Positions 17,695 through 26,381 of a DNA stretch of 64,000 nt are shown here, piece after piece. This DNA is from Chrysiogenes arsenatis DSM 11915 (GTDB lineage: Bacteria; Chrysiogenota; Chrysiogenetes; Chrysiogenales; Chrysiogenaceae), in the NCBI RefSeq assembly GCF_000469585.1, contig NZ_AWNK01000008.1:52934-116933 (forward strand), in the 5' to 3' direction. Every line of letters begins with the position of its first letter. Position 1 is the stretch's first letter. A program made the position numbers and the translations under genes. The notes under the pieces were generated by a model. It searched no databases and was not told where the DNA came from. It saw only the letters and a program-made list of their open reading frames with translations.

Positions 17695-19278
17695 CTAACA
17701 TCCCCACACATCAATACTATCAACCTGTTTATGCCAAATCTTCTGCTCCCAGTCGCTACTCTTTCTATCAAAAATAATCAAGTGCATCTCGCCAGCACCA
17801 ACCGTCCGTGCGTACTCCGAAACCTGCGCAACACCCTCTTCTACCGTCTTTTCCAAATTCGTGCGCAAAAGCTTTGTTTCCAGCACTACCCGTTGTACCG
17901 GCCCAAAAAAACCTTTATCAGTCGTTGGCCATTCCACAAAAAGATCAGTCCGCTTCCGCCCCAAAGCATATTCACGGTTAATCCGCCCGCCACCGTTGAT
18001 AAGACGCTGCAGAAACGCTTGCAACAGCAACTGCGGCCCGGCTTCTTTGTAATCAAATCTCTCAATCCAAGAATCGCTATTTTCACGGAAAAACTGCTGA
18101 AACGCCGTCATCAGTTTCGCAAAGTTGATCGTATTATCGCTGTTCAAGTACCAGGCAAGATCCTGTTCTACAATCGACTGCTGTTTCGCAATCGTAAGCT
18201 CGCGCGGAATAACTTCTTGATAAATATCGTTTGATATATGCACAAACGGCTTGCGAACAATCAGCCCTAAATCCTGAACATACTCCAAATCCCTATCATC
18301 AAAATGAGCATCGCTAGCATCAACCTGCGAAAGAATCGCCGAAATAACATTATACACCCGCTTTTCACGCAACTTATCCGTCAACTGATCCAGATGCGTC
18401 GCCCGCGACTGAATCAACTCCTCGCGCGCTTGCATATAATGTTCAAATTCAATCTGTATCGAACGGTCGCGCAGCTCACGATTCTTCGAAGTCATTTGAT
18501 ACGCCAGTGCATTCACCAACCACGGCTGACCCTTCGTGTCGCTCCAAAGCTTGGGAAAGATCGCTTCGTCAAACACCTGCCCCGTCTCTTTAGTATGTTC
18601 CAAATAGAGCTGTTTGCACTCTTCAAACGAAAAACTCCCCATACGTAGCGACTCGGCTTTAATATTAAAAGCACTCCCGCCAGTGATGATTTCCTGATCT
18701 TTAGTATGAATACGGTAATCTTTAATATCGCGCACACCGCAGAGAATCATCGCTTGCGGGAACGCTTCTGGACGTTGCGCATAGCCCGCGCGAATTTGAC
18801 GTAACAGCGAAATCAGCGTATCGCCAACAAGCGCATCAACTTCATCAAGCAGCAAGATGGTGGGTTTGCTGGAAGCAGCACTCCAGTAACTGAGCATCCG
18901 AAAAAGCTTATCTTCAGCCGATGTTTCTTTTCCGGCGCTATATAGCCACTCAGTTAGTAAATTCTGCTTTAAATATAAATCAATTTGACTGGCAACAGAG
19001 CTGCAAATCACCTCTACGCCACGCTCAACATTGCCCCGTGCCGCTTGTGCCGCCTCGATATTGGCATACGCACAAACGTAATTTTCCTCTTGATTTAAAC
19101 GATGCATCATCGCCAAAAGTGTAGAAGTTTTGCCAGTCTGGCGTGGGGCATGAAGAAGAAAGTAGCGTTTTTGGTCAATTAAAAGACGAATCTCTTCCCA
19201 ATCTAACCGAGTAAGCGGGTCAATATGATAGTGATCTTCTCTAATCGTTGGCCCAGCCGTATTGAAGAATTTTTGCAT
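17695..19278 (-). CDS. AAA ATPase fused to a PD-(D/E)XK nuclease-like domain
   Basis: Seen: a P-loop (HAPRQTGKTS; residues about 43-52 of this start), Walker B TILLLDEVDAL near 140, an AAA lid region, and a C-terminal segment GGGRINREYALGRKRTDLFVEW followed by VVLETKLL that fits the D...ExK core of PD-(D/E)XK nucleases. ATG 19278 is preferred over GTG 19284 because GGGGG then sits at the right distance; this gives 527 residues. It resembles mobile ATPase-nuclease genes of unknown role. A decayed relative lies at 50020-50398 with the same last codons. Flanked by dispersed repeats. Confidence 0.75.
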   Translation of the reverse strand: MQKFFNTAGPTIREDHYHIDPLTRLDWEEIRLLIDQKRYFLLHAPRQTGKTSTLLAMMHRLNQEENYVCAYANIEAAQAARGNVERGVEVICSSVASQIDLYLKQNLLTEWLYSAGKETSAEDKLFRMLSYWSAASSKPTILLLDEVDALVGDTLISLLRQIRAGYAQRPEAFPQAMILCGVRDIKDYRIHTKDQEIITGGSAFNIKAESLRMGSFSFEECKQLYLEHTKETGQVFDEAIFPKLWSDTKGQPWLVNALAYQMTSKNRELRDRSIQIEFEHYMQAREELIQSRATHLDQLTDKLREKRVYNVISAILSQVDASDAHFDDRDLEYVQDLGLIVRKPFVHISNDIYQEVIPRELTIAKQQSIVEQDLAWYLNSDNTINFAKLMTAFQQFFRENSDSWIERFDYKEAGPQLLLQAFLQRLINGGGRINREYALGRKRTDLFVEWPTTDKGFFGPVQRVVLETKLLRTNLEKTVEEGVAQVSEYARTVGAGEMHLIIFDRKSSDWEQKIWHKQVDSIDVWGC

Positions 19279-19573
19279 AAACACCCCCTTTCCCTACATC
19301 TCATCCCATTCCCCAACATCCATCCCCAACCATTAAACGTGGTACGTCCCCTATTTTTCCAACATAGGAAACTCTATCTTTTCATCTATCCTTTTTTTAG
19401 ATATGTCAATTATTCGCCACTATCAAATATCTTTTTTATGGATACAGCCTCTTTGCTGAAAGCTACTCCCCCCATCATTTCCTCCACAACTCCCTCCGTC
19501 ATCTCGAACGCAGTGAGAGATCAAAATTCAACCCAAGAAAAACTATTCCGTGAAAAACACCTGCCATGTAACG
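19279..19573. repeat. Gene-free stretch with two repeat families and a gene-end relic
   Basis: Holds a GTGGTACGTCCCCTATTTTT repeat (19338-19359), a GTCATCTCGAACGCAGTGAG repeat (19498-19525), and at 19543-19563 a 21-base exact copy of the 3' end of the truncated epimerase gene at 25291-25311 (codons QVFFTE plus stop). No open reading frame here looks real. Confidence 0.65.
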
Positions 19574-19949
19574 TCAATCCACAAGTAGCCCTTCAAGTTC
19601 CCTATAAAGTTTAAATTTCGAGTCAGCAGAAAGGAGTTTGGCATTATGATTAAGTGCCGTAGCTATAATAAGCCGATCCTGTGGATCAGTATGATGTTCT
19701 GGCAGACCCACAGCAGATTCTGCTATTGCAGGTGTAATAGGGAGTAAAACAACTCCAGAACCTTCGAGCGCTTGTCCAAACCACCAATCAACAGCGCAGC
19801 CAAGTTGAATACGCTGACGCTACCTCAAACAAGCTAATCGCACTCACCCCTACTTGAACGTCCGACGAAATAGCATCACGCCAAATTGGCCTGAGCTCAA
19901 TGCTATTCGACATCCACCACAGCCATACATGCGTATCTAATACTAACAC
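19574..19949 (-). pseudogene. vapC-like PIN-domain toxin, frameshifted
   Basis: Starts at GTG 19949, overlapping the antitoxin stop as TAGTG. The first frame gives VLVLDTHVWLWWMS and SAISLFEVA, typical of the PIN active site (first Asp, then Glu). After about residue 45 the reading frame shifts, and the remainder LPEHHTDPQDRLIIATALNH then LLSADSKFKLY matches the PIN C-terminal half including the DPxDR motif and a last Asp. One frameshift separates the two halves, so the toxin is probably dead. PIN toxins cut RNA (family knowledge). Confidence 0.75.
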
Positions 19950-20170
19950 TAAGTTAAGTCCCAATCAGAAGTTGTTGCCGTATTTATTACATCGCCGCAA
20001 AACGCAATAGGCGGCACCTTTGCTGGTCGACGCTGAGAATGTATCTCATAGGTTTCATTAACGCTATCAGACAAAACAATAACTTTTACATGACGATTTT
20101 TCAGTTTTTCAAAGTGTGGCACGCGGATGAACTCGCTTTTCAACTCAGCTTCAAATTCTATTGCGAACAT
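19949..20170 (-). CDS. VapB-type antitoxin
   Basis: Small 73-residue partner of the PIN toxin. Seen: an N-terminal segment ending VKVIVLSDSVNE and a basic tail, as in many short antitoxins that precede PIN genes. GGAGGTG lies five bases upstream of the ATG. It overlaps the toxin by one codon (TAGTG). With the toxin frameshifted it is likely an orphan. The family subgroup is uncertain. Confidence 0.6.
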   Translation of the reverse strand: MFAIEFEAELKSEFIRVPHFEKLKNRHVKVIVLSDSVNETYEIHSQRRPAKVPPIAFCGDVINTATTSDWDLT

Positions 20171-20385
20171 AACACACCTCCTATGAAACCTTCAAAAAAC
20201 TATGGTAAACTACCGTGCATATACATCAGCATAATATTACTCCCTTTTTTCCAAAAATTCGAAATTAAAACAACCACCCCGTCAGGCTACGCCTGCCACC
20301 CCTCCACTGAGGGGAATTATTTTGAACCCAATTCCCCAACATCCATCCCTTATCGTAAAACGTGGTACGTCCCCTATTTTCCCTT
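20171..20385. repeat. Intergenic repeat block (AACCACCCCGTCAGGCTACG and GTGGTACGTCCCC types)
   Basis: At 20267-20325 lies a palindromic repeat AACCACCCCGTCAGGC, CGCCTGCCACCCCTCC with GAGGGGAATT, and at 20361-20382 a GTGGTACGTCCCCTATTTT repeat. The same pair recurs, in parts, at 22163-22245 and on the opposite strand at 47345-47447. No gene seen. Confidence 0.7.
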
Positions 20386-20796
20386 TCACATCAATTCCTT
20401 TTTCTCTATCTCTAACATTGCACAGACCCTCTCAAAAATCATTAATGCAAAGTTATAAAAATTTTTCGCATTTTCTGGCGTTGGTTTTCCATTTGGTAAC
20501 AACCCCATTTCGCCTGGGTATCTTGACTCTATATAAAGCTCATTAAGATCTTCTAGCATATCTTCATTTTCTATCTGTAAAAAATCTGCTACTTGGCTTT
20601 TTAATAGCAATAAATCATGCTTTTTGGGTGTCTGTTTATTGTGATACTCTAAGACCGCTTTTAATGATTTTTCTATTACTTGTTGTGAATGAAAGGCAAC
20701 CATATGTGTCAAAAAGTTATTATCAATAATTTCACTAATTACCAACAAGTCTGCATATGAAGCTTTCATCCACTCTATTGCGATTTCTTTTTTCAT
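20386..20796 (-). CDS. HEPN domain protein of a HEPN-MNT pair
   Basis: Seen: an all-helical 136-residue protein with WMKASYADLLVISEI and HMVAFHSQQVIEKSLKAVL, the hallmark N-terminal helices of the PF05168 HEPN family. Many HEPN proteins are RNases neutralised by an adjacent minimal nucleotidyltransferase. The ATG overlaps the MNT stop by four bases, so the two are co-translated. Both genes appear intact. Base composition is AT-rich compared with the core genes. Confidence 0.85.
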   Translation of the reverse strand: MKKEIAIEWMKASYADLLVISEIIDNNFLTHMVAFHSQQVIEKSLKAVLEYHNKQTPKKHDLLLLKSQVADFLQIENEDMLEDLNELYIESRYPGEMGLLPNGKPTPENAKNFYNFALMIFERVCAMLEIEKKELM

Positions 20797-21125
20797 AATA
20801 ATACTTTACCTTTTTTCATTACCTCATATGAAAATGAACTTCCAAGCTCTATAAATTTTTCATTCATTTTTTTTGTATGCACTATAATATCTATCGCAAC
20901 ACTAGCTCTTAAATCTCTCAGTTTTTTCGAAAATTTTCGTGATATCTTACTTTTTTCTTCCCAACTTGTTGGGATAAAGTCATCTTTTGTAACTACATAC
21001 AAATCTATATCACTATCCTCATTGGGTGTGCCGTAAGCATAGCTTCCAAAAAGGATAATCTTATCAGGATTAAGAGGCTTAAGCCTTTCTATGATAAGTG
21101 GTTTTAACTCTTCTATATCTATCAT
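20793..21125 (-). CDS. Minimal nucleotidyltransferase (MNT) antitoxin-like protein
   Basis: Pol-beta-type nucleotidyltransferase fold. Seen: the G-S-x-A-x-G motif GSYAYGTPNEDSDIDLYVV with the two metal-binding Asp residues, and a third acidic strand VAIDIIVHT. 110 residues. In HEPN-MNT modules this protein modifies or blocks the HEPN toxin (family knowledge). A decayed relative with nearly the same start (IEELKP/IEKIKL...LKPDKIILFGSYAYGTP) sits at 49560-49894. Confidence 0.88.
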   Translation of the reverse strand: MIDIEELKPLIIERLKPLNPDKIILFGSYAYGTPNEDSDIDLYVVTKDDFIPTSWEEKSKISRKFSKKLRDLRASVAIDIIVHTKKMNEKFIELGSSFSYEVMKKGKVLL

Positions 21126-21275
21126 CCCACACCCCTTTCCCTTTATTAGCTCTATTTCTTAGCATTTTGCCTAAAATTAAAGTTAATTATATTAAAAACA
21201 AAACTATTCCCAATTCCCTAACCCCCATCACCTAAATAGTGGCACGTCCCCTATTTTCCATCCCCTATTTTCAAG

Positions 21276-22121
21276 CTACAGCTTTTCAATCTCATCTATA
21301 CTCAAACCGGTAGCTTCTGCAATCATTCCCATTGAAACGCCAAGCTCTTTAAGTCGTGCAGCTGTTTCTATCTTGCCTTCAATCTTGCCTTCATCATAAG
21401 CGGTATCTAGGGAGTTCTTTAAATCGCGATATACCTTTAAACTCTCTTCATACTCCATAACCTCTTTGTCATCCATCTGGGCAATCTCTGCGGCATCGAA
21501 AAGTTGGTTAAATACCAGTTCCTGGAGTTTTAGCGGGCGATTCGTTAATTTATGCAGGTTTTTTAGGATATAAAGCCATTTATCAAAATGGGTTTCAAGC
21601 TCATCTTCTGTTTTAGTAAACTTCGGCATCTCTAAATAGATATAAGTGAGTTTATCGTAAAATACCTTACCCGTTTTGGTGTCAATCATCTTCACTTCGT
21701 GATGAAAAACATTTTTATCGTCTTTACCTTCGTCAAATACAAAATCAAGAATGCCTATAGTGTAAATAGCGTTTAATCTAAAATCCCAATCGCCCCTTTC
21801 GGCTTGTTGTTGAATTGGAAAGGTTGAATAGTAAATACTACGATCTTTAAAATAATTCTGTTTAGCCTTTTGCAGCTCAACAATGAATTTTTCACCCTTT
21901 TCATTTTCACAATAAATATCGTAAATAGCCTTGCGATCAGCACGACTACGCCCCAGCTGCTCCGTTGAAAGAAATGAAAGTTCTTTAATAACTCCCGTTT
22001 CGCGCCCTATAAGTTCGTTTAGAAAATCAAGTAACAGATGTTTATTGAACTCTGAACCAAAGAGTTTTTTAAACCCAAAATCGGTAAAGATGTTAATATA
22101 TTTTTCTTTAAGTGTAAGCAT
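21276..22121 (-). CDS. Rpn family recombination-promoting nuclease / PD-(D/E)XK transposase-like
   Basis: Seen: the family start MLTLKEKYINIFTDFGFKKLFG, a nuclease core with IYDIYCENEKGEKFIVELQK (D...ExQ), the SIYYSTFPIQQQAERGDWDF block, and a C-terminal degenerate helix repeat (EGKIEGKIETA) followed by an HTH-like MGMIAEATGLSIDEIEKL. Start set at ATG 22121 (281 residues) because homologues begin MLTLKEKY; the in-frame upstream ATG at 22148 is less likely. RpnA relatives promote RecA-independent recombination. Flanked on both sides by GTGGTACGTCC repeats. Confidence 0.85.
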   Translation of the reverse strand: MLTLKEKYINIFTDFGFKKLFGSEFNKHLLLDFLNELIGRETGVIKELSFLSTEQLGRSRADRKAIYDIYCENEKGEKFIVELQKAKQNYFKDRSIYYSTFPIQQQAERGDWDFRLNAIYTIGILDFVFDEGKDDKNVFHHEVKMIDTKTGKVFYDKLTYIYLEMPKFTKTEDELETHFDKWLYILKNLHKLTNRPLKLQELVFNQLFDAAEIAQMDDKEVMEYEESLKVYRDLKNSLDTAYDEGKIEGKIETAARLKELGVSMGMIAEATGLSIDEIEKL

Positions 22122-22162
22122 AATTAGTCCTTTACGATAAATCTTCATTACCTAATTAAAAG

Positions 22163-22245
22163 AACCACCCCGTCAGGTTACGCCTATCAGCCATCACCTA
22201 ACATCTAACCACCATCACCTAAATAGTGGTACGTCCGATATTTTC
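22163..22245. repeat. Dispersed repeats, partial copies
   Basis: AACCACCCCGTCAGGTTACG (about 22161-22180) and ATAGTGGTACGTCCGATATT (about 22219-22240). These are diverged partial copies of the families seen at 20267-20382. A similar GTGGCACGTCCCC copy lies at 21239-21258. Confidence 0.6.
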
Positions 22246-22249
22246 CTCA

Positions 22250-23068
22250 CTACGCAAATCTCACCCGCTCAGCAAGCTGCATGAAATAATTGTTCGACCA
22301 GATATCCAGTGCTTTTACGTCACCAACAAAGCGCTCAGCATCCTGCCTAGCAAGTTCAATGCTAACCGATTCAATCCGTCTTCGCACCAATTCAATAAAG
22401 CCAACTGCATCAACAACATGCTCTAAATCGCCACTTTGTATCGCCCGCTCATTGAAGTGAGCTAAATGCAGTTCCACACCGCGCCGAATATACCACTCAA
22501 AATCAAACCAGTCGCGTCCCTTTACGCGATTCTTCCACTTACGAAACAACAAGGCATGCATTTTGCCTGCATATAAGTCAGGCAAGCTAAAGCACTTCAC
22601 ATAAAATGAAAACGGTTCGATCAAAAGGCGCTCTTCCGTGTTAAATCCCAAAGGAGGATGCGTATCAACCTCGAACTTAATCTTTACTTTCACATCCCGA
22701 AAGGCCAGTTCGGCAACCTGGGTATCATTCTTCAAAAAGGCCGACTCTATCCCAGCTGCTGCTAACTTGCGCTTCTGCGTTATGGTCACCCCAATCCCCA
22801 AAGCCGCAAACTCCGCTTCAAGGGCAGAAAAATAGGGAGCCAACGAAAAATCATTCTTGGAGCGAAGGAGCGAAAAATCCAGATCTTCCGAGTAGCGAGG
22901 CAAACCATGAAAGATTCGCAAGCAAGTCCCGCCATAAAACGCCGCCTGCTCAAAAAAACCACCGCGATACAAGCCCGCCAGAGCAACCTCCTGCATCACT
23001 TCCCGCAGAGCCTGATGCCTTTGCTGCTCCGTCTCCAGCACATAATGGCTCAACATTTGCTCCAGCAT
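22250..23068 (-). CDS. AbiEii-type nucleotidyltransferase toxin
   Basis: Toxin of the type IV AbiE toxin-antitoxin / abortive phage-infection family, a GTP-using nucleotidyltransferase. Seen: FYGGTCLRIFHGLPRYSEDLDFSLL, the GG-x-x-L...R-x-S-x-D-x-D core, a KIKFEVD acidic strand, and LYAGKMHALLFRKWKNRVKGRDWFDF, typical of AbiEii. 272 residues from ATG 23068. The ATG overlaps the antitoxin stop (TGATG). The module looks intact. Confidence 0.88.
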   Translation of the reverse strand: MLEQMLSHYVLETEQQRHQALREVMQEVALAGLYRGGFFEQAAFYGGTCLRIFHGLPRYSEDLDFSLLRSKNDFSLAPYFSALEAEFAALGIGVTITQKRKLAAAGIESAFLKNDTQVAELAFRDVKVKIKFEVDTHPPLGFNTEERLLIEPFSFYVKCFSLPDLYAGKMHALLFRKWKNRVKGRDWFDFEWYIRRGVELHLAHFNERAIQSGDLEHVVDAVGFIELVRRRIESVSIELARQDAERFVGDVKALDIWSNNYFMQLAERVRFA

Positions 23069-23703
23069 CACACACCCTCCGACAATAAGCGACCAAGCCA
23101 CATCAAGCGTTCAGACCGAAAACCCGTCTCAGCGAATTCCAGCACCTTCTTGCTATCCAGCTCAGCCAGGATGGCCTCATCCATACGCATATCCTCAACT
23201 AAAAGCACACGCAAACCCTTGGTAGAATAAACCTTTACATTTGGCGTTAAAGCCAGCCAATCACACAGCGCTTTCTCGCGACTGGCCACCATAAATCCCA
23301 CGCGCTCACCCGCTTTCACATACTCAATACCCAAGGCATAGTAAACGGATGGCACCGACTGATAGGAAAAGCGCCCAAGACAGTTTTCAAAACGCTTGCC
23401 ACGTCGCGTAGTGACACTCGTCACCTGCACCACACCCTCTGGAATTATCCCATAGTGGGACAACATAAATTCCATCGACACATATGAAGGCCCATGAAGA
23501 TGGTTTGCGATCAGCGGCAAAGACAAGGCAGCCTTGGATGACACACCGGGAACCGCGTACAACCCGCGCTTAAGAGGAATGAGCTTACCCTCATTCAACC
23601 AGCAATGAATTTTAAAATTGGGCGCCTGATAGTCCGACAACACCGACGAAAGTGTTGAATGCCGGATCACCAAACCCTCATAAGGTTGCAGCAACACATC
23701 CAC
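23068..23703 (-). CDS. AbiEi-like antitoxin / autorepressor
   Basis: Partner of the AbiEii toxin. AbiEi antitoxins have an N-terminal winged helix that represses their own promoter and a C-terminal domain needed for antitoxicity. Seen: an HTH-like start with VLSDYQAPNFKIHCWLNEGKLIPLKRGLYAVPG, then SYVSMEFMLSHYGIIPEGVVQVTSVT and SREKALCDWLAL, standard for the family. GTG 23703 is chosen because GAGG precedes it; a TTG at 23763 would put the palindrome inside the gene. About 211 residues. Confidence 0.82.
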   Translation of the reverse strand: MDVLLQPYEGLVIRHSTLSSVLSDYQAPNFKIHCWLNEGKLIPLKRGLYAVPGVSSKAALSLPLIANHLHGPSYVSMEFMLSHYGIIPEGVVQVTSVTTRRGKRFENCLGRFSYQSVPSVYYALGIEYVKAGERVGFMVASREKALCDWLALTPNVKVYSTKGLRVLLVEDMRMDEAILAELDSKKVLEFAETGFRSERLMWLGRLLSEGV

Positions 23704-23715
23704 AAAAACCTCACG

Positions 23716-23758
23716 ATTTGACAGGATAATTAGATGATATCTAATTATCCTGTCAAAT
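23716..23758. promoter_or_regulatory. 43-bp perfect palindrome over the AbiE promoter
   Basis: Two 20-base arms (ATTTGACAGGATAATTAGAT and its exact complement) with a three-base centre. On the minus strand it contains a consensus -35 TTGACA and, 18 bases on, TAATTA as a -10. It ends 13 bases before the chosen GTG start. Known AbiEi proteins bind inverted repeats in their promoters, so this is probably the operator (inference). Confidence 0.75.
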
Positions 23759-23857
23759 TTCAAGCCTTAATCGTTGGCTATTCACCCATGCTTCATGTTC
23801 TTATCATGTGATTTGGTTAACTCAATAAAAGACCTTAGCGTATCATTTTGACTAGGC

Positions 23858-24677
23858 TTAACTTGCAAGTACAGCCAGCAAGACCATTGCCACAATCCCC
23901 AGCAATGTCAGCCCTGCATTGATAATAAATCTCTTATTGTCTCTTCTGCTTTTATCGTTGTTTTCTTCTATCTTTTTATTAATTAGCGGGATAGCAGTTT
24001 GGAATGACAGATAGACATCTTTAAGCGCCTGATAATAGGGTGCTGTATCTTGATAGTATTCTTCGCGATCTTTTTCATGATCTTTGATTGACTGGAGCTG
24101 ATCTGAAGCATTTTGTGCTTTTGTGAGATGATCGATATAGTTCGGTAGCACCTCCAGTGTCTCTTGTATAGGTGCTGTAATCTTCCTGAAAGATTTTGAT
24201 CTTTTCCAGATAATACACAATCCCTATTTCGACAGCATCAAACCGAGCTCTTTGGGCGTGGTTTATGGCTTTTTCAAGCTCTTCTTCAACCTTTTTGCTA
24301 CTGCCTGAGTCAAGAGACTCTATCAGATGAAACGCAACATAACGAAGCTGATTGATAGACGGAATGGAAAGTTCGTTGGTATCGTGCTCAGAGTGCTTAA
24401 GCTACTTTTCCGCAGCCCTGAATACCTAGATAAGCTTTGTGATTTTGGCCTTGTGCACTTCAGTAAATAGCAAAACAGGAGCCTACACAAATCTGTGAGC
24501 AAAGATACCTTGCTCTTTTTTGGCCAACTCCGTTTGTGTAATAAAATTTCCGCGTTGCAAACTAACATTACCATTGCAATAGCGCGCAACCAGATCGACT
24601 TTTAGTTGTTCCTGCTTTTCGATGCTTGAAGGGATCTCTTTTTTCTTCTTAAGTATAGAACCAAGCTTCTCAAACAT
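23858..24677 (-). pseudogene. Broken gene for a coiled-coil protein with C-terminal TM helix
   Basis: Begins at ATG 24677 with AAGGAG upstream (MFEKLGSILKKKKEIPS) and reads to about 24483. The reading then continues in another frame at about 24405-24180 (LRYVAFHLIESLDSGSSKKVEEELEKAINHA) and in a third frame to 23858, ending with TM helix FIINAGLTLLGIVAMVLLAVLA. At least two frameshifts plus in-frame stops split it. The family is not recognised; the pieces look like one former membrane-anchored helical protein of about 260 residues. Confidence 0.65.
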
Positions 24678-25290
24678 GCATACTCCTTTTGAAGACACAG
24701 AATAATTATTTATACATCAAGAACTGCATGCAATTTTTGGGGTCTCACTTCAATTTACGCTACAGTACGGCACTGCCCTACTCTCTCGTAGGACTATTAT
24801 TGCATCACAAACGGCTGAAGGGAACCAAAAAACTGCCCGATTTTTTTCAGCTTATTATAATTTTCGATGCGCAAACACCATCAAGTGGTTGAACTCCCTT
24901 GATGGCTCTGCTGCACCGCTATTGCACATACCAACCGTTATCTCACTCACAACTCCTTAGCCATCTCGAACGCAGTGAGAGAGCTCTGCCTTTTTCATGA
25001 GATTTCTCGCTTCGCTCGAAATGACAAAAAGACCACCAAGCACGCGACTGTCATCTCGAACTCTACTAACCCGTCATCTCGAACACCACCCGTCATCTCG
25101 AACTCTACTCACCCGTCATCTCGAACGCAGTGAGAGATCTCTGCCTTTTATTCAACATTACCCAACCAACACACCATTTTCATTACAAATATCCAGCGTG
25201 CAACGGCCAGCACCCACAGCCTTATCACCCAAAACACGCATCAGCTCAAACCCAAACTGACCATTCGCGCCAATACAAAATAATCTATCC
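24678..25290. repeat. Gene-free stretch with clustered TCTCGAACGCAGTGAGA repeats
   Basis: 24961-25146 holds at least five partial or full copies of the GTCATCTCGAAC and TTTCGCTTCGCTCGAAATGAC repeats; three short copies end at GTCATCTCGAAC followed by TCTACT or ACCACC. A hairpin CCATCAAG/CTTGATGG lies at 24878-24905. No credible coding sequence. Confidence 0.7.
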
Positions 25291-26061
25291 CTATTCCGTG
25301 AAAAACACCTGACTCCGGTCATGCTCCTCTAAAAACTCATAACTCACCGTCCGCTGTAAACCTTCAGACAACGGAACCGGAGCAATAAAGCCAGTCTGGG
25401 CTAAAGACGTTTCAAACTGAGTAGTAGCACAGAATTTTTTTACCCGAATACTACTCACCGGAAACGACTTTCCCGTAACACTTGCCAACGCATCAAACAC
25501 ATAGCCCGCGCACAAACCAGCCCAATATGGAAGGCGCGTGCCAACCCCACCACCTTTGCCAAGCTTATTGCGCACAATACCAACAAGGGTATTCATATCA
25601 AAATCAGGCTTATCAATGTAATTATACACATGCACGCCTGGCACAAAACTCAGGCTATGCTCTAAAAAAGCCGCTACATTTTCGACATACGCCATCGATT
25701 TACAATTCGTTCCATCGCCAATCATGATAAATTTTCCACTAGCAATCTGCCGCAGTAAATTAAACACATTGCCACGGTTTTGCTCACCAAAAACCACCGT
25801 CGGGCGCACAATAACTAAAGTCCTGTTCTGTGGATCTTCAGCATGCCATTCGCGGAAAATACCTTCTGCCAACCACTTTGTACGACCATAGTCATTAAAA
25901 TAATTTATAGCACCAGACTCATCCGTGCCAGCAGGGGCAAAGCCATACACCGCCACACTACTGGTAAATACAATATGCTGAATTCCCTTCTGCCGCGCCA
26001 ACGCACAAATATTGCGGGCACCATCCACATTTACTTCGTCATATAGGCTTTTGGGTCGCAC
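25291..26061 (-). pseudogene. NAD-dependent epimerase/dehydratase, 5'-truncated
   Basis: SDR-type sugar-nucleotide epimerase lacking its N-terminal Rossmann GxxGxxG strand. Seen: VRPKSLYDEVNVDGARNICALARQKG, VFTSSVAVYG, the catalytic YGRTKW (YxxxK) and the C-terminal substrate lobe. The first recognisable codon is a GTG inside the normal gene; upstream the frame hits a stop after two residues. About 70 N-terminal residues are missing, so the cofactor cannot bind. It ends the surface-polysaccharide gene string. Its last 21 bases recur at 19543-19563. Confidence 0.75.
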
Positions 26062-26381
26062 ATCAATACGTCAAGCTCTATTCTCTTACGGCTGGATCAC
26101 AGTATTCGTCTGGCGCAATCTATGCATTTTAACGTGGCCGTCCTGTTGTTGCTTCTACTGTCTTGCTTCCAAAAGGGAAGTATACCAGGCAGCATGTAAC
26201 CTGCATTCACGGGTAACTGTAACGAGAATTGCTATAAGCTATTTCTTATCAACAGATTAGGGATTTTCGTTGTAAGATCGCCGTAACGATGCCAGTAGCT
26301 CAAGTTGCTAATTTTAAATACTTTAACTTCGCCACGTTGCGCACGGGCGGAAATGCGGGATGTTAGTATGTTGACAGGCTC
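26062..26381. other. 320-base stretch without a recognisable gene
   Basis: Lies between the truncated epimerase and the glycosyltransferase. Open frames here are short and match nothing I recognise on either strand. Since the epimerase is cut exactly here, this is probably debris of an insertion or rearrangement. Confidence 0.5.

Noticed and set aside
26012..26260. 82-codon plus-strand frame at the epimerase break
   Set aside because: First part is antisense to the epimerase, the rest matches nothing; no ribosome-binding site.
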